Position numbers and translations under genes: made by a program. The notes under the pieces are model-generated. The model was not told the DNA's origin. It saw only the letters and a list, made by a program, of their open reading frames with translations, and did no database searches. This document shows, in pieces, positions 24,268-34,458 of a stretch of 64,000 bases of DNA (position 1 is its first letter; each line of letters starts with the position of its first letter). Source of the DNA: Buddleja alternifolia (lineage: Eukaryota > Streptophyta > Magnoliopsida > Lamiales > Scrophulariaceae); NCBI GenBank assembly GCA_019426215.1, contig CM033408.1, forward strand, positions 5,645,077 through 5,709,076, given 5' to 3'.

Positions 24268-25748
24268 TGATAGGTGTGAGATTTACATATTTTAGAGCCT
24301 CATATTTATGTTAGTTACATTGGTTTAGGCATGATTTATGCCACATATGCGTTTAATTTGTGTGCTTATTGAGTAAAGGTGAAAAATCATTGCAATTGAG
24401 AAAAACTGGACGGAAATGCAGACTTTCAGAGTATTTGCAGACGAAATTTGACAAATGTTCTTTCTACAAAGTTGTAGATCTCTGCTTATCTTCACGTGAC
24501 AACTTGAATCGCCCAAATCGTAGGTCTGTGGAGAAAGTTATGAAAGAAACAATATCGCTGCGCAGAAGGCAAAATGTTACTGTTCCTAACGTTCGAACGT
24601 TAGCTTGTGGACGTTCGAACGTTAGCTTGTGGACGTTCGAACGTTAGCTTGTGGACATTTGAACGTTGCGTCTGACGGGAAAAATAGCAGATTTTTGGAA
24701 ATTTCCAATTCTAATTCAAGTTGGAGTCTTCTCCTTCTACCCTTATATATATTAGATCAGTTCTCTAGGGTTAAGGAGACGAAATACCCATACAATAGAG
24801 CCCTAATGGGGTTTAGACTTAGTTTTTACATATGCATGAAGATTTTCAAGAACCCTTGAAAGTGAAGAAATCAAGAAGCATGGAAGAGATGAAGATCGAA
24901 GTTCAACCATAAAAAATAAGAGGGAGTTTCTTCGATTTAGATTTGTTTTTATCTATGAATATGAATCTTAATTTAAGTTGTTATCTTTTATCTTTTATAA
25001 TGAATTAGATTCTTCGAACTAAGGCTATGTTGAGGCTAAATTATGATATTTGAGTTACAAATTGTGTTTTTCATATTAATTCTATTGTTGCTTTGTGTAT
25101 TGATTTTGTGCTTTAATTCCAATCATATGTTTGATCACCATATGCTTGCTAATTAGCCTAGTTTATTCATTAGAGAGAATATAAATTAGGGTTCAAAGAA
25201 ATCATCACATCATCCGAAAAATATGAGGAATTGCTCCTAGAGATAGGTATAGATTTCCGGGTGCAGTTAGCCGGATTCATCCGGGGAAATTCTAAAACGT
25301 GAATGCATGGCTAATGATTTGATTCTCGGATAGACATATTTAGAGAACCGTCACGTAGTCATAGGATTATTACAACCGAGACATTGGGTAGTAATTATTT
25401 AAGATTTTTTCCACCAAAGCAACAGTAGTCTAATAATATGATAATATGATTTTAACAAGAATTAATTAAATTATGCCAACACATGTGTCTTAGTTGCTTT
25501 CTTCCATAGCTATCTTGATTTCGACATCTTGTTTCCATAGTATTTTAGTTAATTCTTGTTTTAGTTTATTTTATTGTTTTTAAAAATCTTTAAATCTTTA
25601 GTTTTAGTTTAATTATTGCTTGCTTTAAATTCAAGAAGTCTAAAATACAAGTCTCTGTGGGATCGACAATTCGGACTTAAAAATCCAATTTATTACTACA
25701 CACGACCAGTCCACTTGCTGTGCAAACACGTAAGAATTTTTCGTGTCA
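24268..25748 (+). repeat. 5' LTR of the nested element
   Basis: 1481 bp with a TATA-like run TTATATATA at about 24743. It carries a 22-bp minisatellite (three full units from about 24589) built on the 18-bp palindrome CTAACGTTCGAACGTTAG (24586-24603). The block from about 25220 to 25490 is missing from the 3' LTR. Confidence 0.9.
24586..24668. repeat. 22-bp palindromic minisatellite in the nested LTR
   Basis: Unit CGTTCGAACGTTAGCTTGTGGA, written here as CGTTCGAACGTTAGC plus TTGTGGA, occurs three times, then a degenerate CATTTGAACGTTGCG. The same array is at 16160-16242. The 3' LTR of the same element has only two cores (28622-28660). Confidence 0.9.
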
Positions 25749-25753
25749 AGTTT

Positions 25754-25775
25754 TTGGCGCCGTTGTTGGGGACTT
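25754..25775 (+). promoter_or_regulatory. tRNA-Asp-type primer-binding site
   Basis: TTGGCGCCGTTGTTGGGGAC starts a few bases after the 5' LTR. It closely matches the complement of the plant tRNA-Asp 3' end (TGGCGCCGTTGCCGGG), the primer used by Athila elements. Confidence 0.8.
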
Positions 25776-25856
25776 GATTTTTTTAGTTTTTGTTTTTATT
25801 GCAAATTTTTACAATTTTTGTTTTAGTTTTTTTTTTCTTAATTCTAATTCCAATAA

Positions 25857-26684
25857 ATGGCAGGAAATCTTCCGTTTCTGACCCCGAAGCAACAAGAATG
25901 GCTTTTAGGGCTCATTCAGGCTATGCAACACACTCTTGAGGATTTGAATTGTCCGAAAAATTGGCAATTGGTGTGCGACGTCATTCAAGCTTTGCAACAA
26001 GCACGAAATTGTGGTATGACTTCGAGGAGTGGTGAGGCAACTGTGAGGGAAGACAAGGAGTTGAAAAATGAACGAATCTCTGCCCAGCAGATCACACCTG
26101 AACGAGCGGCTGAAAGTGTAGCAGAATTGGAAACATTACTATATGGCACGCCTGAACGTGCAGAACCAGAAACTCCCACTGCCGAGCCTTCCATTCCTAC
26201 AGCTTCTCGACCGGTTGAAGATTCTCCACCCTCTGTCCTCTCCACTGGTAAGGAGGTAATTGATTCCAATGAAAGTGAGTTGTTATTAAATATAGGAGTT
26301 GATATGGTTATTTGTGATAACTATGAGGTTTTTAAGCATCCAGTTGATTCTGATTTGTCTTTATGCATTGATGGTTTTGATCCTTTTAGTGTTGAGCTTT
26401 CTCAGGTTAAAAGAACCAATAGTCTCCTCGAGTCCTACATTATGAACTCTAAGTTTTCCACATCGATGGGTGAAGAAAAATGGTCATCTACTTATAGCTT
26501 GGAGAATAGTCCAAATCATCACTCGGCGCAATGGGAAGAAAGAGGGATGGAAGTGGTGATGGGCTATGAGAAAATATTTGAGTGGATGATTGCTTGGTCA
26601 CTAATCATATTTTTTGCTAACACCGGGCCAAATTTCATCCTTGCTTGGAGAACAAACACGACGCTTATACGTAAACCTCCTTGA
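25857..26684 (+). CDS. 275-aa ORF of the nested element, function unknown
   Basis: The only long frame of the nested element, starting 109 bp after the 5' LTR, in the position where gag begins. The N-terminus MAGNLPFLTPKQQEWLLGLI is followed by a helix-forming stretch (to about residue 50) and a charged middle rich in E, A and P (residues 60-135). A hydrophobic segment lies near the C-terminus (WMIAWSLIIFFANTG, about residues 242-256). I see no CCHC zinc knuckle and no enzyme motif. It may be a remnant or replacement of gag; I do not recognise the family. No stop interrupts it, so it could still be translated. Confidence 0.55.
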   Translation: MAGNLPFLTPKQQEWLLGLIQAMQHTLEDLNCPKNWQLVCDVIQALQQARNCGMTSRSGEATVREDKELKNERISAQQITPERAAESVAELETLLYGTPERAEPETPTAEPSIPTASRPVEDSPPSVLSTGKEVIDSNESELLLNIGVDMVICDNYEVFKHPVDSDLSLCIDGFDPFSVELSQVKRTNSLLESYIMNSKFSTSMGEEKWSSTYSLENSPNHHSAQWEERGMEVVMGYEKIFEWMIAWSLIIFFANTGPNFILAWRTNTTLIRKPP

Positions 26685-28284
26685 GCCAACTCTATAAAGT
26701 CAAGCTAGTGACTTTAAGAGAGCGCTTCTTGGGAGGCAACCCAAGTTTGTAAGTTTTTCTTTTATTTTCTAGTTTTTGTTTTGCTTAATTTTTTAGGTTT
26801 CCTTTCTGTTTATTTTTCTAAGCATGCACTTTTGGCATGTGTCTATTTTTGCTTGATGGTTTAGTTGTTTGAGTATAGTGAGCATGGATAGTAGCAGTTT
26901 CCCCTTGTTTTGAGATGCTTATCATAATGGGAGGAGATGAGTTTGTTTTGAAACGCATATGAGATTAAGGATTGCTTTTCAGCATCCATGGTTGTAAGTA
27001 CTTCTTTCATCCTTTTCACGGTATGAGTTTAGATGTAACATTGAGGACAATGTTAGGTTTAAGTTTGGGGGTGTTAGGTAGTGCTTAGTTATATTTATGT
27101 TTTGTGCTTATACTGAGAAATTCAAGAAATCGAGCATAAATTTTTTTAGCCACCAATTAATGCAATGAAATGGATTAACTTGAATTTGATGGCATAATTT
27201 CTTGATTTATATTGGAATTCAATGCAATACACATATCTTTATTTTGCTCGTGGGACCCTAGATTAGAGTAGATTTTCCTAAGATGAATCACAAATGCACA
27301 ATAAGTCGAGGGTAGAGGAGTTAAGTGGATAATCATTTTGAAACACTTAAGGAATTTCTCCTAGAAATATTGACTTAGATTCTTCTTAAGGTCATAAGTT
27401 GAGTAGTTGCTTCATATGCTTGATGAATAATGAATAAGGTTGATGATTGGTATGACTAAAAAGTCAGAGGCTGATATGTACTGGAGGTGAAAAACTACAT
27501 GCCTATAAATTGTACTATTATGCTAATTTGAGCTAAGCTCAAGCCAATTAGAGTTAAAGTGAATGAAAGGTCTAGTTTAATTTCGTGGCCTTTGGCACTC
27601 GAGTGATTAAATCCGTAAGGAGTGTCTGGACACTTAATGCCCTAAAACTATCTAGTTTGGGAGTCATTGGTCTAAAACTCGATACATGGGTGTCATAGAA
27701 AGCCTAAGGGAATAGAACATTGCACACGACTTAACCTTAATGAATGTAAATGGAAGTTTTATGTGAGCTTAAAGTCTAAATTGGTTAATTAATGAAGTTT
27801 AAGTGGCTATGGAGTTTTCTATGAGGCTTGTACTTTAGGATTGATCGAAGGTTAATAGATATGGGATTAACTCCAAAATTTGGTAAGAATGCCACTTGAC
27901 TATAATGCCGAAGACTTACAATCACTACACCCTTTGTAGGTTTATTTGAGTCAAGGTGTAACATGAACAAGTCTTTGATATGTGTACATAATTTTGAGCT
28001 TTAACGGTTGATTTTGTGTCATTAATTCTTGTTAATTTTGTTGAGTTGTCTTGATTGGTTGTGGTTGAAATTTATGGATTTTGTGGGTAAATTGTCTGCA
28101 AACCCTCATGAGACTATACTCGTCCTCTTTGGTAACTTTGAGGTTTAAAGGCTTGTTGCACACGCTAAGTGCAATCGTGCACTCTACGAAAGTGAGTCGT
28201 TTTTGTTTTTTGTTTTGTTTTAGATTGATGTCTTCATCTTAGTTCCTTAAGTGTTAGTCTTTTTATTGCTCGGGGACGATCAAT
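26685..28284 (+). other. Non-coding interior of the nested element
   Basis: No convincing reading frame. It contains the hairpin at 26728-26745 and a second polypurine-like tract, AAGTTTGGGGGTGTTAGG, near 27060. The second tract duplicates the motif that precedes the 3' LTR. Confidence 0.6.
26728..26745 (+). ncRNA. Conserved-looking hairpin CTTGGG-AGGCAA-CCCAAG
   Basis: A perfect 6-bp stem with a 6-base loop, within AGCGCTTCTTGGGAGGCAAC. I recall this GGGAGGCAACCC motif as common in plant Athila-type elements. It is a structural element rather than a known gene; its role is not established here. Confidence 0.5.
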
Positions 28285-28301
28285 GTTAAGTTTGGGGGTG
28301 T
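28285..28301 (+). promoter_or_regulatory. Polypurine tract of the nested element
   Basis: GTTAAGTTTGGGGGTGT ends exactly at the 3' LTR start. It is the primer for plus-strand DNA synthesis. Confidence 0.8.
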
Positions 28302-29478
28302 TGATACGTGTGAGATTTACATGTTTTAGAGCCTCACATTTATGTTATTTACATTGGTTTATGCATGATTTATGCCACATATGCATTTAATTTGTGTGCT
28401 TATTGAGTAAAGGTGGAAAATCATTGCAATTGAGGACAATTGGACGGAAATGCAGACTTTTAGAGTATTTACAGACAGAATTGGACAAATATTCCTTCTA
28501 CAAAGTTGTAGATCTCTGTCTTATCTTCAAGTGACAACTTGAATCGCCCAAATTGTAGGTCTGTGAAGAAAGTTATGAAATAAAAAATATCGCTGCGCAG
28601 AAGGCAAAAATGTTACTGTTCCTAACGTTCGAACGTTAGCTTGCAGACGTTCGAACGTTGCGTCTGATGGGAAAAACATCAGATTTTTGGAAATTTCCAA
28701 TTCTAATTCAAGTTGGAGTCTTCTCCTTCTACCCTTATATATATTAGATCAGTTCTCTAGGGTTAAGGAGACGAAATACACATACAATAGAGCCCTAATG
28801 GGGGTTTAGACTTAGTTTTTACATATTCATGAAGATTTTCAAGAACCCTTGAAAGTGAAGAAATCAAGAAGCATGGAAGAGATGAAGACCAAAGTTCAAT
28901 CATAAAAAATACAAGGTAGTTTCTTAGATTTAGATTTATTTTTGTCTATGAATATGAATCTTAATTTAAGTTGCTATCTTTTATCTTTTATGATGAATTA
29001 GATTCTTCGAACTAAGGCCATGTTGAGGCTAAATTATGATATTTGAGTTATAAATTGTGTTTTTCATATTAATTCTATTGTTGCTTTGTGTATTGATTTT
29101 GTGCTTTAATTCCAATCATATGTTTGATCACCATATGCTTGCTAATTAGCCTAGTTTATTCATTCGAGAGAATATAAATTAGGGTTCAAAGAAATCATCA
29201 CATCACATAAATTAGAGTAGATTTTACTAAGATGAATCATTTCAACATCTTGTTTCTTGTATCTTGCTTCCATAGTATTTTAGTTAATTCTTGTTTTAGT
29301 TTATTTTATTGTTTTTAAAAATCTTTAAATCTTTAGTTTTAGTTTAATTATTGCTTGCTTTAAATTCAAGAAGTCTAAAATACAAGTCTCTGTGGGATTG
29401 ACAATTCGGATTTAAAAATCCACTTTATCACTACACATGACCATTTGCTGTGTAAACATGTAAGGATTTTTCGTGTCA
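28302..29478 (+). repeat. 3' LTR of the nested element
   Basis: 1177 bp, about 300 bp shorter than the 5' LTR because of one internal deletion (around 29205-29240) and fewer minisatellite units. Ends CGTGTCA followed by the target duplication CATGC. Confidence 0.9.
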
Positions 29479-29483
29479 CATGC

Positions 29484-30620
29484 TGATGAACAACATCAAC
29501 CGATGCAACACTTGCACCACGACATACCTGGGAAAAACGACCTGCAGAAACGCCCTTATCGGGCCCTCGATAGGCGTGACAAAGATCTTGAGGATGAGGC
29601 TAGTAGCTTTGTATCTGCCAGATCTGGTGGGGCAGACCTCGGCAGGATGACTAAAGCAAAGAAAAAGCTGAAGCAGATGGAGCTCATGGCAAAATGAATG
29701 GAAGAAATGGAACGCAAAATGGCAGGAGGCAAGATCCAAATGGATTGGGGGATTCCATTCACAGAATCCATCATAAGGGAAGAATTGCCAAGGGACTTTA
29801 GGGTTCTTTCCATCGTACCCTACGAAGGAACAACAGATCCCGAGGATCACCTATATACTTTTCAAAATTTTGCTTTGCTGCACAGATATTCCGATGCTAT
29901 CAAATGCAGGGTCTTCTTGACTACGTTAGCCAAATCTGCACAACAATGGTTCAATCAACTTCTCGATGGGTCCATTGGATCCTTTTCAGAGTTTAGCTTG
30001 AGGTTTTTGCATCAATTTGCTAGTAGCAAGCAGCATGAAAAAATTCCCTTGAGTTTGTTCAACATCAAACAGCGAGAAGATGAGATCCTGCGTGCATACG
30101 TAAGCATTTCAATACGGCTACGTTGGAGGTACCATCTGCAATGTCCGACCTGAAAGTCAGTGCTTTTACACAAGGTTTGAGGGAGGGAGATCTCTTCAAA
30201 TCATTCACCAAGAGACCAGCCCTGGGTTTCGACGAGTTACTCGGTGGGGCTGAAAAGTACATCAAGATGGAAGACGCGCAAATCATGCGGCGGTCAGAGC
30301 AAAGAAAAGACAAACTTGAGGAGGATAATCGCAATAAGACTCGCAGGAGTGGTTGGACACCTAGTCAAACTTCAGAAGCCCTACCTGGGCCAAGTATGCA
30401 TGCCAGGCAACGATGTATACCTTTACGAGGCAACTGGAGTAAGCATCTAATGGCGGTGGAAGAGAAGAATGTGGTACAATGGCCAGAAGGAGAAGACCAA
30501 GACCCTAAGAACCCGCTTAGCAACGTCTACTGCAGATACCATAGAGAATTCGGGCATCACATCAAACCCGACCTAGGCAGGAAATACGGTTCGGACCTGA
30601 AGATGCGTGGACTGTGTTAA
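29484..30620 (+). pseudogene. gag: Tat gag, main part
   Basis: Resumes gag after the nested insertion. Open segments 29473-29697, 29698-30153 and 30123-30620 form the retrotransposon gag domain. Recognisable blocks are MDWGIPFTESIIREELP, a YEGTTDPEDHLYTFQNF core around 29820, and FSEFSLRFLHQFASSKQ. A stop lies at 29695 and a frame change near 30120. The zinc knuckle near 30525 reads CRYHREFGHHIKPD: its last cysteine is replaced. Gag would form the virus-like particle; this copy cannot. Confidence 0.85.
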
Positions 30621-31060
30621 CACCCCACAACGATGCATTGGTCATCACGATGATGATTGCAAACTACAAAGTTCAAAGGATATTTATCGAAAGTGGTAGC
30701 TCAGTTGATATCTTATTCTACTAAGCATATCGACAGATGAACCTGGGGGATGCTAGGCTGGAACCGGTGAACACTTCTCTCTTTAGTTTCGCAGGTGAGG
30801 CGACACAACCTGTGGGACAGGTAGTATTACCTCTCTCCCTGGGAGGGGGATTCAACAAAGTAACAAAGTTGACTAGATTCCTAGGGTGGATACCCCTTCA
30901 GCCTACAACGTAATACTCGGCCGACCTGCGCTGGTATTGTTCGAAGCGATAATATCAATACCACATGTGAAGATTGAATTCCCAACACTCGATGGAGTGG
31001 GAGAAGTATCTGGAGATCAACACCAATCCAAGAAATGTTACTTAGTCACACTAAAATAAA
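30621..31060 (+). pseudogene. Tat aspartic protease region
   Basis: The active-site block reads FIESGSSVDILFY. The family has D-[ST]-G at this point, and here the catalytic aspartate codon is glutamate (30689-30691). A stop follows at 30722-30724. The frame is otherwise fragmentary. The protease would cut the Gag-Pol polyprotein. Confidence 0.75.
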
Positions 31061-31065
31061 GAGAA

Positions 31066-32490
31066 ATGCTAGCTGAAGATAAAAAGCGCAAGCCCAAATC
31101 AACGGCATTAGAAGGAAGTGAAGTTGCTAAAAAGCCAGTTTTGTCACACGTCGAACCTGTAGGAGAGCTTATGACCATAGAGCTCATACCTGGAGACAAG
31201 GAGAAGACTGTCAGGATTGGTTCTCACCTGAACCCTGACCTGGAGGAAGAATTGGTAGCTATGCTGAGAGAGCATACAAATGTGTTCTCATGGTCAGCCA
31301 ATGACCTTGTGGGTATAGACCCAACCGTTTACAACACCATGTCAACGTTTTTCCTGACACGAAACTAGTTATCCAAAAGAAGAGACACTTCGGCCCAAAA
31401 AAAGTAACCATAATCAAGACAGAAATAGACAAACTTCTCAAAGCAAAACATATAGCAGAGATTTAGTTCCCAGAATGGGTGTCTAACGTTGTTCTAGTAC
31501 CAAAAGGAGGGACCAAGTAGAGAATGTGCATCGACTTTCATGATCTAAATAACGCCTGCCCTAAAGATCACTATCCCTACCTCGAATTGATCAACTAGTA
31601 GATGCTACAACTGGTTTTGAATTATTAAGCACCATGGATGCGCAGAGTGGGTATCATCAGATACCCCTAAACATGGAAGACCAGAAGAAGGTTAGCTTCA
31701 TTACCTCCTTTGGTACGTACTGCTACATAGTAATGCACTTCGGCTTTAAAAACGCCAGAGCCACATACCAGAGATTGGTCGACATGATGTTTTGCGACCA
31801 GATCGGGAAGAACACTGAAGTTTATGTGGATGACATGGTGGTCAAAAGTCGGACCTCCAGCACGCATATGCAAGACCTGCAACAAACTTTTAAAACCTCC
31901 GGAAGTATAAGATGAAGCTGAACCCAGCTAAGTACACATTTGGGATCAAATGAGGGAAGTTCCTGGGCTACATGGTCACGGAAAGAGGCATTGAGGCCAA
32001 CCTCGAGAAGATCAAAGCCATCCAAGATATACAATCGCCTAGAGATGTGAATGAGGTTCAACATTTAAATGGAAGGATCACGGCCCTAAGCCGATCTATC
32101 TCCAAATTGGTGGAAAAAAGCTTACCATTTTTCAAAATATTGAGGAAAACAGATAGCTTCACCTGGAGCAAAGAATGCCAGCAAGCCTTCGCCGAGCTGA
32201 AAGAATATATGAACCAAATCCCCCTGCTGACCAAACCTGTGCAGGGTGAGCCATTGATGTTGTACATAGCTGTGGCTGACCGAGCTGTCAGCACTGTCCT
32301 TGTACAAGAAGAAGGAAAGATGGAGAATCTAATATACTATGTCAACAAAGTACTCTCGGATGCAGAATCAAGATACTCGGAGATGGAGAAGATGGCTTTC
32401 GCGTTAGTCATCACGGCACGACGGCTCAAACCTTATTTTTTGAGATACAAAATAATTGTGAAGACCAATCAGCCACTCAAACAGTGCTAG
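31066..32490 (+). pseudogene. pol: Tat reverse transcriptase and RNase H
   Basis: Open pieces 31066-31368, 31634-31915 and 31972-32490. The first has the conserved lead-in NPDLEEELVAMLREHTNVFS. The second has the RT core MDAQSGYHQIPL and the active-site box YVDDMVVKS near 31823. The third covers the connection and first RNase H (TKPVQGEPLMLYIAVADRA, SRYSEMEKMAFALVITARRL). At least three stops or frame shifts separate them (for example TAG near 31366 and 31460). Confidence 0.9.
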
Positions 32491-32521
32491 GAAAGGCTGA
32501 AACATCTGGCCGGCTTGTCAA

Positions 32522-32938
32522 ATGGGCCGTAGAGCTAGGAGAGTTCGAATAAAGTACGCATCTCGAACTACAATCGAAGCACAAGTCCTAGCAGATTTTG
32601 TCAATGAAATGATAAAGCCTGAGCAGGAAGAGGAACATGACAAGGTTTGGCTCATGCATGTTGACGGTTCAGCTACGCAGAATAGAAGTGGTGCAGGTGT
32701 GGTCCTCACCACATCTGAGAGAGATCAGCTGGAATATGCAATCAGGTTCAAGTTCAAGGCAAGCAACAACGAAGCCGAATATGAAGCGTTCATCATAGGA
32801 CTCAAAATGGCACTCAAAGAAGGGGTTAGGAATCTGATAGCCTATTCTGACTCGCAGCTCATGACAAAGCAAATTGAAGGAGCCTACGAAGCCAAGGAGA
32901 GGAGAATGGAAAAATACCTGGAAACCATAGAAACATAG
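32522..32938 (+). pseudogene. Tat second (archaeal-type) RNase H
   Basis: Carries HVDGSATQNRSGAGVVL and FKASNNEAEYEAFIIGL, the D and E motifs of the extra RNase H that marks the Tat lineage. The domain ends at a TAG at 32936-32938. It follows the ordinary RNase H with only a short tether, as in Retand and Ogre elements. Confidence 0.88.
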
Positions 32939-33214
32939 TGAAAGAGCTTTCAAAAGCTAGAGGTACATCAAATACCACGGTCGGAAAATGCCAAAGCTGA
33001 CTATCTGTCAAAGCTAGGCAGCTCCGTCATTGATTGCAAAACAAGGCACATCACCATTCAGTCTATACCTAGGTCAGGTACAGAACAAGAAGTATTATGG
33101 GTAGATGAAGATGGAGAATGGATAACTGAGATCATCCGATATCTCACTCAAGGTGAACTCGCCGAGGAAAGGAACCCCCGACTACGCCTACAAACCAGAG
33201 CTAGCAGGTTCGTC

Positions 33215-34458
33215 ATGATCGATGGTGTGCTGTACAAAAAATCATTTGTGCAGCCACACCTGAGATGTGTTTTGTCGGAAGATAGGGATTACGTGCTAAG
33301 AGAAATTCATGAAGGAGATTGCGGCAGCCACATTGGAGGATCAGCCTTAGCTGGAAAAACTTTGAGGGTCGGATACTTTTGGCCATCCCTTAAGGAGGAT
33401 GCGGCTAACCTACTGAAGAAGTGTGAGAAATGTCAGTTACATGCTAGCCTTATCCATCAACCTACAGAGGTAATGCATTCCATGAGTGTCCCATACCCCT
33501 TTGCCAGGTGGGGTATGAATATCGTGGGACCTTTTCCCATAGCGAAGGCATAAAAGAAATTTCTGCTAGTGCTAGTGGACTACTTCAGCAAGTGGGTGGA
33601 GGCCAAAGCCCTAGCTAGGATCACGGAGGCAGAAGTCATCAAGTTCTTATGGAAGAACATCGTTTGCCGATTTGGCATACCTAGGGAGATCATAGATGAT
33701 AACGGAAGACAGTTCAGTGGAGTCAAGCTGAGGAGGTGGTGCGAAGAGCTAGGGATCCATCAACTCTTCAGCGCGGTAGCTCATCCACAAACCAATGGTC
33801 AGGTAAAGGTTACCAATCGAATAATTGTACAAGGTCTAAAAACCAGGTATGTCTACACCCTTCATTTTCAATTACATATCCCTCATATTAGTTTGTTCAA
33901 TTTCATAAAAAATACATCACTAATGTGCTCGCGGATAACACCTGAACCTCGGTCAAATAGACTAGAGGGAGCCGGTGGGAATTAGGTTGAAGAATTACAA
34001 TCAGTATTATGGTCATACTGGACCACCCTAAAATCTACTATAGGAGAGAGTCCTTTTCACCTTGTGTACGGAACAGAGGCGGTCATACCTGCAGACGTCA
34101 GGATGCAAACCCACAGGGTCAGATACTTCGAACTTGAGCAGAACGATGAACGACTAAGGAAAGAGTTGGCTTAATTGAGGAAGCCTGAGAGAAGGCATAC
34201 CTGAGGATAGAGTAGTACAAACAGAGGATCATGCGAGACCAGGACGCAAAGGTGAAGGCCAGATCTCTACAGTTGGGTGATCTGGTACTCAAGAGAGTAG
34301 ATGTTGTGCGCACAGTGAAGAAGTTAAACCCCAACTGGGAGGGTCCCTACAAAGTAATCAAGGTGTTCGCCGGAGGAGCATACGAGCTGGAGGATAGTGA
34401 GGGAAAGTTACTCCCTCGCCCATGGAACATGCAGAATCTGAAAAAGCTTTACATTTGA
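33215..34458 (+). pseudogene. int: Tat integrase
   Basis: The N-terminal zinc domain lies in 33215-33553 (HEGDCGSHIGG ... CEKCQ). The catalytic core is in 33569-33985: DYFSKWVEA gives the first D and DNGRQFSG the second. The third catalytic residue, normally E in NGQAE, is lysine here (GQVK, AAG at 33806-33808). About 100 bp of unrelated sequence breaks the frame near 33850-33950. The C-terminal part 34231-34458 ends with the GPYKVIKV ... GGAYELED module typical of gypsy integrases. The lost acidic residue would stop integration. Confidence 0.88.

Larger units (their letters stand above)
17182..25601. repeat. Tandem duplication, unit 2 (about 8.4 kb)
   Basis: Direct copy of 8773-17175. At its right edge the sequence runs on past AAATCTTTAG into TTTTAGTTTAATTATTG, the rest of the nested LTR. 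Unit 2 therefore keeps the original right-hand context, while unit 1 keeps the original left-hand context beside SCAI. Differences from unit 1 are mostly single-base indels in A/T runs within the first 2.8 kb, a few substitutions there, and a changed T tract near 21476. Confidence 0.95.
24268..29478 (+). mobile_element. Nested non-autonomous Athila-like LTR retrotransposon
   Basis: A 5.2-kb element inserted in Tat gag with the perfect 5-bp target duplication CATGC (24263-24267 and 29479-29483). LTRs start TGATAGG/TGATACG and end CGTGTCA. A tRNA-Asp-type primer site follows the 5' LTR and a G-rich polypurine tract precedes the 3' LTR. The 2.55-kb interior has one 275-codon frame and no protease, reverse transcriptase or integrase, so it depends on another element's enzymes. 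This layout fits the LARD or TR-GAG classes. Confidence 0.9.

Noticed and set aside
8773..25601. The two 8.4-kb units as LTRs of one giant element
   Set aside because: They are directly adjacent with only 6 bp between them, lack TG...CA ends, and contain other complete element ends.
26728..26745. The hairpin as an intrinsic transcription terminator
   Set aside because: Bacterial-type terminators do not apply in this plant nuclear context.
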